A model generated the notes under the pieces. The model worked only from the letters and a program-made list of their open reading frames with translations. It was not told the DNA's origin and searched no databases. DNA of 64,000 nucleotides from Nilaparvata lugens (lineage: Eukaryota; Arthropoda; Insecta; Hemiptera; Delphacidae). The stretch is taken from positions 54,424,503 through 54,488,502 of the forward strand of contig NC_052510.1 in NCBI RefSeq assembly GCF_014356525.2, written 5' to 3'. The position numbers were made by a program, and so were the translations under genes. Every line of letters begins with the position of its first letter. Within the stretch, counting starts at the first letter, position 1. Positions 43,801-53,484 of this stretch are shown here, piece by piece.

Positions 43801-44064
43801 TATTTATCTTAGTACGTACTATATAATCATATGATAATGGAAAGCTATATTAAAAACAGCTATAACTCCCTTGTTTTCAGGTATTTTTGAAAATGGGACT
43901 TACGCTTTAAAGAATTTGGGGTCGCTGAATCCAAATCCGAAATCAGAAATCTTCTATCTATATTTTTAAGGAAGTTAGACTTTGAGAAAAAGTGATGAGT
44001 CATAACTTTGAGCAAACGGCGGCGTAGTTGTTAGATCTGTCGGCTTATTCGTAAGATCCCCATG
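40837..44064. mobile_element. Two tandem copies of a 1614-bp foldback element
   Basis: Units 40837-42450 and 42451-44064 are about 98% alike by eye. Each contains inverted arms of about 250 bp (AGATCTAACAACTACGCGCC at the left, its inverse near the right) around an AT-rich centre, plus a leader starting CCTCTTTCACACGATAGGAG. The identical 82-codon frames at 40958 and 42572 lie in the arm and are not supported as genes. Confidence 0.88.
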
Positions 44065-44154
44065 TGAAAGTACAGGAGAGCTGCAAAATATGAAATATGA
44101 TCTTCAGTAATATGATATTCCAGGAGCGAGGTCTCTGCCGTGTGAAACTGGCCA

Positions 44155-44405
44155 TACAGTATCGGTTCTGTTTCTTCACTTTGTGCGGGAAAAATTTCAA
44201 AGTTCAAACTAAATTTTTCATGCAATATGTACAGAGTTTAGATAACTTGACTTATTTTATGATAGCTACTTTACTATTGGTACAGTATCGTCGGTTCTGT
44301 TTCTTCACTTTGTGCGGGAAAAATTTCAAAGTTCAAACTAAATTTTTCATGCAATACCTATGTACAGAGTTTAGATAACTTAACTTATTTTATGATAGCT
44401 ACTTC
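44155..44405. repeat. Two-copy tandem duplication, about 128-bp unit
   Basis: Each copy runs from ACAGTATCG...GGTTCTGTTTCTTCACTTTG to TTATTTTATGATAGCTACTT; nearly identical. Confidence 0.85.
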
Positions 44406-44513
44406 ACTCTACCTTGTAAATTAACTACATTTATTTGAATTGATTAAATATGCATTTGGTTCAAACTTTTTACAAAACTCCTAAAACCTCAAGATAAGTT
44501 ATGTTCCATTTCT

Positions 44514-45296
44514 ACTTTCCTTGCCCTTTTACCATAGGTAAGGAAAGTATTGCTTTCCGAAAAAAAATTAAGGTGCCCCAATTTCTTAATTTCTATACGT
44601 TTCAAGGTCCCCTGAGTCCAAAAAAGTGGTTTTTGGGTATTGGTCTGTGTGTGTGTGTGTTACGTATGAGTGTATGTGCGTCTGTGTACACGATATCTCA
44701 TATCCCAATTAACGAAGTAACTTGAAATTTGGAACTTAAAGTCCTTACACTTTAAGGATCCGACACGAACAATTTCGATCAGATGCAATTTCAGATGGCG
44801 GCTAAAATGGCTAGAATGTTGTCAAAAACAGGGTTTTGGCGATTTTCTCGAAAACGGCTCCAACGATTTTGATCAAATTCATACCTAGAAAAGACATTGA
44901 TAAGCTCTATCAACTGCCACTAGTCCCATATCTGTAAAAATGTCAGGAGCACCGCCCCATCTATGCAAAGTTTGATTTTAGATTTTGAATTATCAGGCTT
45001 CATATACAATTCAAACAAAAAAAATCAAGTGGAAAAGATTGAGCATAAAAATCTCTACAATTAATGTTCAGTAACTTTTTCACCTAAAATTGAAAATATG
45101 CTCAAAATTCGAGAAAATAAGATTATTCAATTGCTAACTTTGACAACTGTTGATTCTATTAAATTATTCACTATGAAGAGATAGCAGACTTCGTGTGTCC
45201 TGTCACCAGCTGGCTCAGTAGATCTTAGAATAGTAGATTTGAGATGCGCGTAAACACTAGCGTCAGTTGATCAATTTTCATAACGGCAAGGAAAGT
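44514..45296. mobile_element. Non-autonomous element with ACTTTCCTTGCC inverted ends
   Basis: ACTTTCCTTGCC at 44514 and GGCAAGGAAAGT at 45285-45296 are exact inverted ends. The interior has a GT microsatellite and no long frame. Confidence 0.65.
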
Positions 45297-45336
45297 TTAT
45301 GGTGAGCCACACCAGATTTTTAGTCTTATCGTCTTA

Positions 45337-45480
45337 AGGCCCGGTTGCACAAAAAGCCGGTTAAATTTTAATCGTGATTAATCTCACGAAAGCCAATCAG
45401 AGAAGACGTTTTTGAAAAGACGGCTTCTCTGATTGGTTCTCGTGGACTAATTCCACGGTTAAAATTTAACCGGCTTTAGT
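45337..45480. mobile_element. Hairpin MITE (GGCCCGGTTGCAC type)
   Basis: AGCCGGTTAAATTTTAA (45355) pairs with TTAAAATTTAACCGGCT (about 45460). The head GGCCCGGTTGCACAAAAAG is a familiar dispersed insect motif. It lies about 180 bp upstream of the NUDT9-like gene. Confidence 0.7.
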
Positions 45481-45657
45481 GCGATGCTTTTCGGACTGAA
45501 CTTTCAAAGTCTCGAATGCCCAGAGAATGGTGTAAATTTTTGTTCTATTGACCATAACTTCCATCATACTATTCCCAATATATTTGGATGAATTCATATA
45601 ATTTTATTCGGCTAAACATGAATAATTTCACATAAGGTAGCAAATGAAATTTATTGA

Positions 45658-46566
45658 ATGATTCGATCTGTTTTGTTACAGAAAGCAGCATCCTTCACTT
45701 CCAAAAACAAAACAAATTCGTACAGCATGAAAATTCATCATAAGTGCCGCAACAATAACTACCCAGACTCTTCCAAAAAAGTCGATCGACTTCCAGTACC
45801 AGACGAAAAGGTGCCATGGTCAGTGGAATGGAGTAACTACCATCCACCGTACTTCACGTCACCAGGGGTTCTGGGCAAACAGTGGGCTGAACCAGAAATA
45901 GGCGAGGCTGGCTTTCAAGTGAAAGTTCCCGAAAATGACACAAGTGACAATAGTGTAGTGGGGTATAAGTATCATATAGTTGAAGGGTATCCCATTAATC
46001 CAGTAGGTCGCACAGGGTTGAGAGGGAGAGGTCTTCTAGGTGCCTGGGGTCCCAACCATGCTGCTGATCCCATCGTTACCCGCTGGAAAAAGCTAGAAAA
46101 TGGTGAACAAGTTTTGGACAAAGGATCTGGAAAACCATATCTACAGTTTGTTTCAATTCAGAGGCGTGACTGTGGAGAATGGGCGATTCCTGGAGGCTTT
46201 GTAGATCCTGGAGAACAACCTGGACAAACATTACGTCGAGAATTTGTAGAGGAAGCGTTGGATAGTTTCACAGGACAAGAAACCGAGAAAGAAGAGATCG
46301 TTAAACAACTTGACAAACTATTTTCCAATGGAAAACCCATTTACTCTGGTTACGTCGATGATAGAAGGAACACAGATAACGCTTGGATCTGCACAACAGC
46401 TGTTCTGTTTCATGACACCGATCAAATTTTGGATAGAATTAAGCTTTCTGCTGGTGATGATGCTGGGAAAGTCATGTGGAAGGATATTTCTAATGAACTA
46501 GTTCTGTATGCAAGTCATAAGACTTTTATCAAGGAGGTGGCTGATACTTTAAATGCTCATTGGTGA
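45658..46566 (+). CDS. NUDT9: ADP-ribose pyrophosphatase, mitochondrial (NUDT9-like)
   Basis: 302 residues. It hydrolyses ADP-ribose to AMP and ribose-5-phosphate. The N-terminal segment (1-40) is basic and Ser/Asn-rich, compatible with a mitochondrial presequence. Family landmarks follow: VPWSVEWSNYHPPYFTS, then NPVGRTGLRGRGLLGAWGPN and HAADPIVTRWKK. The Nudix box spans residues 179-201 (GGFVDPGE, then REFVEEA), with the catalytic Glu residues intact. YVDDRRNTDNAWI and DDAGKVMWKD follow. Length equals the family's. The sequence just after the first ATG (TTTTGTTACAG/AAAG) looks like a splice acceptor, so the true start may lie in an upstream exon. AATAAA is at 46632-46637. The gene runs divergently from the dioxygenase gene. 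Confidence 0.93.
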   Translation: MIRSVLLQKAASFTSKNKTNSYSMKIHHKCRNNNYPDSSKKVDRLPVPDEKVPWSVEWSNYHPPYFTSPGVLGKQWAEPEIGEAGFQVKVPENDTSDNSVVGYKYHIVEGYPINPVGRTGLRGRGLLGAWGPNHAADPIVTRWKKLENGEQVLDKGSGKPYLQFVSIQRRDCGEWAIPGGFVDPGEQPGQTLRREFVEEALDSFTGQETEKEEIVKQLDKLFSNGKPIYSGYVDDRRNTDNAWICTTAVLFHDTDQILDRIKLSAGDDAGKVMWKDISNELVLYASHKTFIKEVADTLNAHW

Positions 46567-46631
46567 ATGAGCTGATTGGAATTGAATGTTGATCATATTT
46601 TACATGAACTGAAATAATAATGCTAATCAAT

Positions 46632-46637
46632 AATAAA
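46632..46637 (+). terminator. Polyadenylation signal of the NUDT9-like gene
   Basis: AATAAA 66 bp after the stop codon, on the coding strand. Confidence 0.6.
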
Positions 46638-47397
46638 TACAGATGTTTTAAAGATAATTTATTGTTTATTACTTTCATTTACAGATGAATATCATCCAAG
46701 TTTTGCATTCGTAGATGACTGATTTTGTGCTTGTATTGAAGGCTACTTTAAGTTCAAATATAATTATAAACGTTTCTGTTTTAAAATAATTTGCCAACAC
46801 ACAAGGTTTTCTTATGTTGGCAGTGCCAAATATTACATAAATAATATTGTTATACTCAAGTTGCAATCAATGTCTATTTGTATTGTATACTCTTGTAATT
46901 ATATTGTAGAAAAATGTATTTGCAATTTCTGTCAATAAATTCAATTTTAATACCGTTCTGTGACTATTATCGTAATCTACCGCTCAAAGAAACAGACAAT
47001 CATGTTATGTTTTTTATGTTGAACTATTTTCGACATTATCCATGTCATGATGACCAAGTATTATATCTTGAAATGCATCACTGTTCCTATCAACATTGTT
47101 GAATCTATTTTGTTCAATTTCAGTTAGTTGTGAAGTCGGGAGAGTGGGATTGGTATATAGCACAAGGTTCGTATGTTGTCACTCTCAATTATTTCAAATA
47201 GCATGCAAATTAATAATAAAGAATGTACTATAAAGTGCATGTTGCAAAGTAAGCATATAGTTATTATTCCTATCTCGAGAACGTTTCATTCATAAACTCA
47301 ACGGAAACGGAAGCATTCCTAGAATACGTAATGTAAAATTCAACGTATCGCAGACACAACCAAACCTCCCCACAATCCTGTTGGAATTATATCCAAT
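46638..47397. other. Intergenic, non-coding
   Basis: AT-rich. One plus-strand segment at about 47125-47200 (acceptor-like TTCAATTTCAG, then a frame encoding LVVKSGEWDWYIAQGSY, then AATAAA near 47216) is exon-like but isolated. Confidence 0.3.
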
Positions 47398-47522
47398 TTA
47401 TCCTTTATAATAGGGCGTAACACTGATGGGAGAAACACCAAAAAAATCTTGTCTTAATTTATGGATGTTCCCTTCTTCAATTGTCTTCTTCCAATTCTCA
47501 ACTAAAGTTGAGAAACTATAGC
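47398..47522 (-). CDS. Candidate terminal exon of an unrecognised gene
   Basis: After the acceptor TATTCTCATACAG the frame encodes YSFSTLVENWKKTIEEGN and HKLRQDFFGVSPISVTPYYK-like sequence, then a stop. The amino-acid composition is natural and the acceptor good. The partner exons are uncertain; the 50667-50793 candidate is on the same strand upstream. I do not recognise the protein. Confidence 0.45.
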
Positions 47523-48059
47523 CTGTATGAGAATATATAATATATTACGTGTATAATTTAAATTTGCAGTTTGATATCAGCACAAATGCTTGATGAAAAT
47601 ACAATTTCACTTTAACAGCTTATAATAATGAATAATTATCGAATTGTGTTATTACTTTTATGAGAAAACTTTGCATTCAATAGGAGTGAGGAATGATTAA
47701 AATCCTTGTGATTAATCAAAATATAATAATTATTTACAATTAGTTTAAATTAAAAATATTATGCTAGACATAAGGCTAGGATGAGTTTTCATGATATTCA
47801 CAGAATAAAAAAGTGTATTCATAGCCTAAATATATATAATTAAAATAATAAATTGAAGAGTGATAATATTCAAAGTCAACATTTCTATAAATCAAGGCCC
47901 AAGTCGGAAATTTTTGTCATTAAATTTTAGAAAAATTTAAATGGGTAATTCCACATAATTCTGATTCAGAAATCGAAGCTCATAGCTTTCTGTTTAAAGA
48001 TGATTTTGAATCAGATCTATTATATACCGTAACTTATTATTAAATGAATAAGCTAATAC

Positions 48060-48298
48060 CATAGAGAAACAATAGCATAAGTAGATATCCCATGGTATAG
48101 GGCGTTTATGTCGCAACTTTTACTGTTATTTCAAGCTGATAGTACATGTATTATGACGCTGGTAGTCTCTCATATTGTGCCGTTCATACACTCTTACCCG
48201 GTCAAAACAGTAAACAGTAATCGGCTTGAGATAGTAACAGTTGCGACATAAACGCCCTATACCATGGGATATATCTACTTACGCTATTGTTTCTCTAT
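48060..48298. mobile_element. hAT-like MITE with 8-bp target duplication
   Basis: Inverted ends of about 60 bp (ATAGAGAAACAATAGCATAA and inverse; inner part GGTATAGGGCGTTTATGTCG) are flanked on both sides by GCTAATAC (48052-48059 and 48299-48306). Confidence 0.85.
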
Positions 48299-48507
48299 GC
48301 TAATACTGAATTTCTACATAAATTCAATAAACCCAGTAATCAATTGTTTAAATGTTATAGATCACTCCAATAATATTGTCACAAGCCAAAGGGTAACATT
48401 AGTTTGAATTCTTTACAAATACAGGTTTGATCTGAAACTTTGGACTCAATTTGCTACTATACTGAAGGTTCATCATGATAAACATTCAAATTGGTACAAA
48501 TAACATC

Positions 48508-48635
48508 TTATCCTTTGCCGTTCTCCTTGGAAACTAATACAAACTCTGTATAAAGCTCAAGAGGTTTGTTATTTGGTTGAACTCTCTCAGTTGATACAGC
48601 ACTCCTGATTGGTTAATCAATCTCAATGGAGCATT
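48508..48635 (-). CDS. Candidate exon of an unrecognised gene
   Basis: It follows the acceptor TTTTTGTTTTCAG. One frame gives NAPLRLINQSGVLYQLREFN and stops at 48534. Another, open from about 48613, gives VQPNNKPLELYTEFVLVSKE and stops at 48508. Only one can be real, and the second carries a TAA just after the acceptor. Possibly belongs with the 50667 and 47398 candidates. Confidence 0.3.
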
Positions 48636-49545
48636 CTGAAAACAAAAAGCAAAAAATGTAGAAAAAGTAAATTATTATGAGGTGAAAATCATAATTACAT
48701 TCTGCTTTTCCTGGCAAAAGAAGATCTGTTATTATTATGGTTGACTTCAAAATCTCGATAATAAGATCACACATCAAAATACAGTACATTACTATTTTGA
48801 TCCTGAAATATATTTACAACCTCATTTTTCGTTAAAATTTTTGGAAAATTTTGTATTTATGGCTGGGAAGTCTTATGTACATTTTTCTCCTCCTGATAGA
48901 ATGTTATAACTAGTAACTTTGTACAAATAATTATGTAGCCTAATATCATTGACGACATAAAAAGGTACCCTATTTATTGGAACTTGAAAGTAACACATTT
49001 TTTTATGAAGCAAGTAATCATGATAATAAAATATTTGTCATCATTCTAGATTATTTTTATTCAATACATTTAATAATATTTTATTTTCACTCTTATATAC
49101 ATTTAGGCCTATTGGTCTACTATGCATCCAGTTTTAGGGGGGAAATAATGGATTTTTTTCTGATCAAATAAATCTTCTCGATTATAAGACAACTTTAAAA
49201 AAAATTATTAGTTCACAATTTGGGTCATCTACTTATTTTAAATGATTCTATCCATAACCCATATAAATTAGAAAAGGAAGAAATATGAATCCTGTAAACA
49301 CAGAGAAGAGACATTCATATTATATTTAATTCAAATTGGAGTGGAAATACAATAAGCTATCCTGAATATAAATTGAAAAATAAATGTATGGTGATTCATA
49401 ATAATTACAGGAAAATCATCAGTTACGTTGTTGCATTGATTTCGCAATCATTTAGGGTTTACTCAAACTGTCAAAAATGTTTTTTTATAAAAAAATTCGA
49501 CTGAGTCATTGTCAATATTGTAGAACCGTTCCATAATTAAATAAA

Positions 49546-49766
49546 AACACGCATATGCTGTCAAATTCTACACAGTTTTATTCGGTACACGACCATGGTT
49601 TCGTGACCACACCGGTCACATTTTCAAGTTGACTAGAGCTAAAAAGTTTTAGTTTAGTAAAGTTTTTAGCTTTAGTCAACTTGAAAATGTGACCGGTGTG
49701 GTCACGAAACCATGGTCGTGTACCGAATAAAACTGTGTAGAATTTGACAAAATATGTGTGTTTTTA
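49546..49766. mobile_element. Long hairpin element
   Basis: Arms of about 100 bp, near-perfect: ACACGACCATGGTTTCGTGA with CCGGTCACATTTTCAAGTTG, inverted around GCTAAAAAGTTTTAG. No coding content. Confidence 0.9.
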
Positions 49767-49831
49767 TTCAATTGTTTTTTATATGTTTATTTATAGGCCA
49801 ACAAAAATATAACTTCAAGCTAAAAAGATAG

Positions 49832-50050
49832 GCCCATTACCTATTTGAAGACGTATTTGTGAATGACACAGATTCTTTTCATTTGAGATTTTTTCGAACC
49901 GACAACAAACCAAATTTCGACAATGAAAAAAGGAAAGAGAAAGGAAATCAGCTCATTAGCTCCAACAATAGTTCTTCACAGAGTCGACTACAGAACAGGA
50001 GTAGTATCACCTTTGGTTATAATTATAATCATTACAATCCACTGTTGTGA
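49832..50050 (+). CDS. Doubtful exon-like open frame
   Basis: The frame gives FEDVFVNDTDSFHLRFFRTD, then a Lys/Glu/Asn-rich and NNSSSQSR-like tail ending in TGA. The acceptor before it (AGATAG) is weak. Composition is low-complexity toward the end. Included only as a candidate. Confidence 0.2.
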   Translation, partial: AHYLFEDVFVNDTDSFHLRFFRTDNKPNFDNEKRKEKGNQLISSNNSSSQSRLQNRSSITFGYNYNHYNPLL

Positions 50051-50389
50051 ATCCTTATAATTACTACTGCTGATATAATAAGCTAATTTCTACAACTTGG
50101 ACTCTTATTATTGCATTCTGCTGAGTCTGATTAGTGAGAACTGGGTTGAGAGAATTAGGGTTAAGGATAGCATTTCAATTTTCAACCTAATTGAAATGGA
50201 CTGGCAGTACTAGAAACTATGAGAATTTCCTCTGTTGTTTGAATTGAAATAAATTTCTCAGTTAGTTCCCCGGCTCTTGTATTTATTAGAAAGTTCATAT
50301 ACTAATGATAATTGGATTCTAATTTGAACTGAGTTGATAGCTAGGAATCTCTTCTTTTTAATTTAGTAGGTACCTATCAAATATTGAGA

Positions 50390-50645
50390 ATTAATGAAAA
50401 CACTGGGATTTTGTCAAAAATATCACTTGTATTAAATATAAATAAGTGCTTTATTGTAGTTCAGACACTGTGTTACTTGTTACTCCTGAAGCCATCAGGA
50501 GTGAAATGCATTCCTCAATACTCCAACAAAAGTAAGTGTTTTTTCAAATATTTACTAGTAACACAGTGTCAGAACTACAATAAAGCACTTATTTATATTT
50601 AATACAAGTGATATTTTTGACAAAATCCCAGTGTTTTCATTATGG
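50390..50645. mobile_element. Hairpin element
   Basis: Arms of about 90 bp (GAAAACACTGGGATTTTGTC and inverse) around a 60-bp loop. Terminal similarity is near perfect. Confidence 0.9.
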
Positions 50646-50666
50646 ATAAATATCACTATATCTCAC

Positions 50667-50793
50667 CAACAACAGTATCTATTGCGAATTTATAATCATC
50701 AGTTTTTATGGTGACAACATTGGAAAACTGTCTACTATTTTCAAGTTTTTCGCACATCATTGCGAATCGCATGACGGCGACAATTTCATCCAT
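50667..50793 (-). CDS. Candidate first coding exon of an unrecognised gene
   Basis: ATG at 50793, preceded by an in-frame TAA. The frame encodes MDEIVAVMRFAMMCEKLENS and then SNVVTIKTDDYKFAIDTVV, up to a good donor G/GTGAGA. 42 codons plus one base. The amphipathic helical start and clean donor support a real exon. No family is recognised; downstream exons may be at 48.5 and 47.4 kb, but the phases do not join simply. Confidence 0.5.
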
Positions 50794-51232
50794 TTAACCA
50801 CAGCTGAATATTTCACTGATTCCGTCGCTGTCATGCAATTCGAAGTGGTGTGCACAGTTAAAGGCTAGTTTACACATCGCCAATTGGCGAGACAGTTATC
50901 TTTGGACAATTATTGTATGTAGACAATTATTGTTCAAAGGTTTTAATGCTTTAATCTACAGATCCACTCCCCTCTTATAATCCAAGCCAGTAGCTGCATC
51001 ACCTTCAGCAAAGAAGAAAATATATTCTTGTCCACTAATAGATGTTTCATGTGTGTGATTTTGTCAAACAATTTCATTTACGTCTGATAGGGGGTTGGAT
51101 CAACAACAACATAGATAAAAAACTTTAAAAGTTTGTCCTTCAATCAGGCTATTCATAATAGCCAAAATAATGGATTGTTGCTGTTGGTTCATTTTTTCAC
51201 TTGGGTTCAAAACTTGATATACTCAAGAGCTT

Positions 51233-52274
51233 AAGAAATAAATCAATCATATGAAAATAAGCATTGTGTTCATATTATATAGTATCAACTTGTTTATTTA
51301 TTTTCAATAATGGATAAGAAATAAATTAATCATATGAAAATAAGCATATGTTCATATTATAAAGCAGGGGTCTCCAACCTTTTTTATCCAAGGGCCACAT
51401 TGTTAATTCTTGGGAGGCTTAGAGGGCCGATAACAAGGATGTACGTGGAATTTGACTTGTGGGGACACATGTGACGGGGGATTTGGGGGGTATAAAATAA
51501 TTATATTTCCATTTTAATAATATGAGGAGTTTCAAGTAGGTTTAATTAAAACACAGGAAGAAACAAACCAATTCATTTAATTTCAATACAAAGTCCAATT
51601 TTTTGAGTGTAAAAAGGTCATAAGAAAACTTTACAATGCATGAATTTAGCACGTTAAACAAAATGATACGGTAATAACTTTTTAATAGTAATAAGACAAC
51701 TTGACAATACACGAACTTACAGAAAGTTACCAAGCTAAAAGAGAATACTTATTTTTAGTGAGAAGATTGCATTTCTTTTCCACTGAGAATGTCCGCCCAT
51801 TTAGGATCAAACTTTGTGGTTCCGATCATTAAAATTGTTTTAAAATGTTCATTTGACAAGGAAGATCTGTATTTGGATTCAAAAAACTTCATTTTTGAAA
51901 ATGTCTACTCACACTTGTAGGTAGATCCAAAAAGAGAAAACATAGCTTGAGCATGGTTTTTATATTTTTAGAGTATTTTTCTGGGAGAGACATGTACAGT
52001 CCGTGCAGACCATCTGCTAATACTGTATCTCGCAATGGTTGATCGCTGCTTGTTTACAGCTTATTTTACACTTATTAAGAAATGGAGTGGCTAGTAAGAG
52101 AAGAGTACTGAACTCACAGTTGTTGGCAAAAATGTGTATTGATATATATTTTAAAAAATCTGTAGCAGTAACTCTCGGCGGGCCGGACAAAATCTAACCG
52201 CGGGCCGGATGTGGCCCGAGGGCCGTAGGTTGGAGAGCCCTGTTATAAAGTATCAACTTGTTTATTTATTTTCC
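51233..52274. repeat. 83-bp tandem duplication split by a hAT insertion
   Basis: Unit 1 (51233-51315) and unit 2 both run from AAATAAATYAATCATATGAA to TATCAACTTGTTTATTTATT. Unit 2 is interrupted at 51364 by the hAT element and resumes at 52251. Confidence 0.85.
51365..52242. mobile_element. hAT-superfamily non-autonomous element
   Basis: Ends CAGGGGTCTCCAACCTTTTT and GGTTGGAGAGCCCTG are inverted (with further GGGCCACATTG / GCCGGATGTGGCCC complementarity), flanked by the 8-bp duplication TTATAAAG at 51357-51364 and 52243-52250. The interior is AT-rich and may hold transposase remnants, but no intact frame exists. Confidence 0.92.
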
Positions 52275-52463
52275 ACATTTCAACTTCAAAATGACCCAAG
52301 TTATGGTCGAAACTAGTCGTTGAAATATTTTAAAGCTTTTGATAATAAAGGGTACCAAAAGTTTTCATATTGTTTTTATTAATTTGTACAAAAGTAGCCC
52401 ATATAAGTGATGTGTTTTTTATATATACTCGTATTCAATATTTCGATGCTCACCGTTCCTGTA

Positions 52464-52813
52464 TCAACTGTTGCCGATGTACCGATCCAGACTAGACCAG
52501 TTGCACGAGTAGTCGATCTTGAGATGTCCAAAGGTGCTCAATCCGAAGCCCCGCCCCCGTCCACCGTTCTGCTGCAACCGACTCATGCGTCGCAGCCGCC
52601 TCACCAAACCCCATCATCTCAAGGTCGTCGGCCTCCTCCGCGCCACCCCTCCCTCCTGGGCCCACCTCGCCGGGGTCGTCGGTGGTGGAGGCGGTTGTCG
52701 ACGTGGTCACACTGCCTGCCCCCGTAGAGGTGCTGCCCCTCGTACTGGTCACCCGCTCGGACGTCGAGTACCGACTGGATAGAGAGGGGGGCGGCATCAG
52801 GCGTTGGTAGTCA
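52464..52813 (-). CDS. Terminal GC-rich exon of an unrecognised host gene
   Basis: It follows the acceptor AGTAGTTGCAG. In the phase set by the 56.8-kb exon it encodes SDYQRLMPPPSLSSRYSTSE, then Ser/Thr/Gly-rich sequence, and stops at 52492. In a second frame the last 40 codons read GFGLSTFGHLKIDYSCNW and end at TGA 52464-52466, which looks more like a conserved terminus. So either the exon carries a frameshift or the apparent conservation is chance. The composition suggests the cytoplasmic tail of a membrane or scaffold protein (inference). The GC content contrasts with the surroundings. Confidence 0.55.
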
Positions 52814-53484
52814 CTGCAACTACTAGTAATAATATGATCATTGTAATATCGATTTTGAAAGTACACTTGATAATAGCATTAATATCGGAGGACCGAGCTT
52901 CGCTCTGGAGTGTAAAAGCATAGAAAATTTGTAAGGAAAGATTAATTTTATAGTTTATATTTATTTATTCATTTTCTCAGTCGTACAATTATTTTTACAG
53001 TTATATGAGGAGGCACATCAGGCTTATGCCCAAAACTGCCCCTTTTCAAATGTATACTACAGTCCAAATCAAATCTAGGTTTTAAGTAGGGATGGGTATC
53101 GATACATCAATGTTTAAAAACATCGATGTTTCAAGTTTTAAGCCACTATCACTCATCAAAATAACAATTTATTCACACTTCAAAAAACAAACACATCATC
53201 AATTACAAATAGATATACTATGAATTCGATTTAGAATGATAAGCTTATACTATATGTTTGCCACAATATTTGTTAATATACTATGTACTATTCTACACTA
53301 ACAGCATTCAGTTACTATTTTGGACTTTCTGAAGTAAACATGTTTTCTAAAAAAAGGGAAATAAACGAAAATAAGTTTTTCTTTCTGAATTTTTCTTTTC
53401 GTGAGATCAGCTGAATGATCCCACACATGCACTCGTTTACTCACTTCCATTACGGTATCGAAAGACGACAAAATTTCCAGCTGT

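Noticed and set aside
52407..52782. Pro/Arg-rich plus-strand frames
   Set aside because: Shadows of the minus-strand GC-rich exon, which has matching splice sites and phase.
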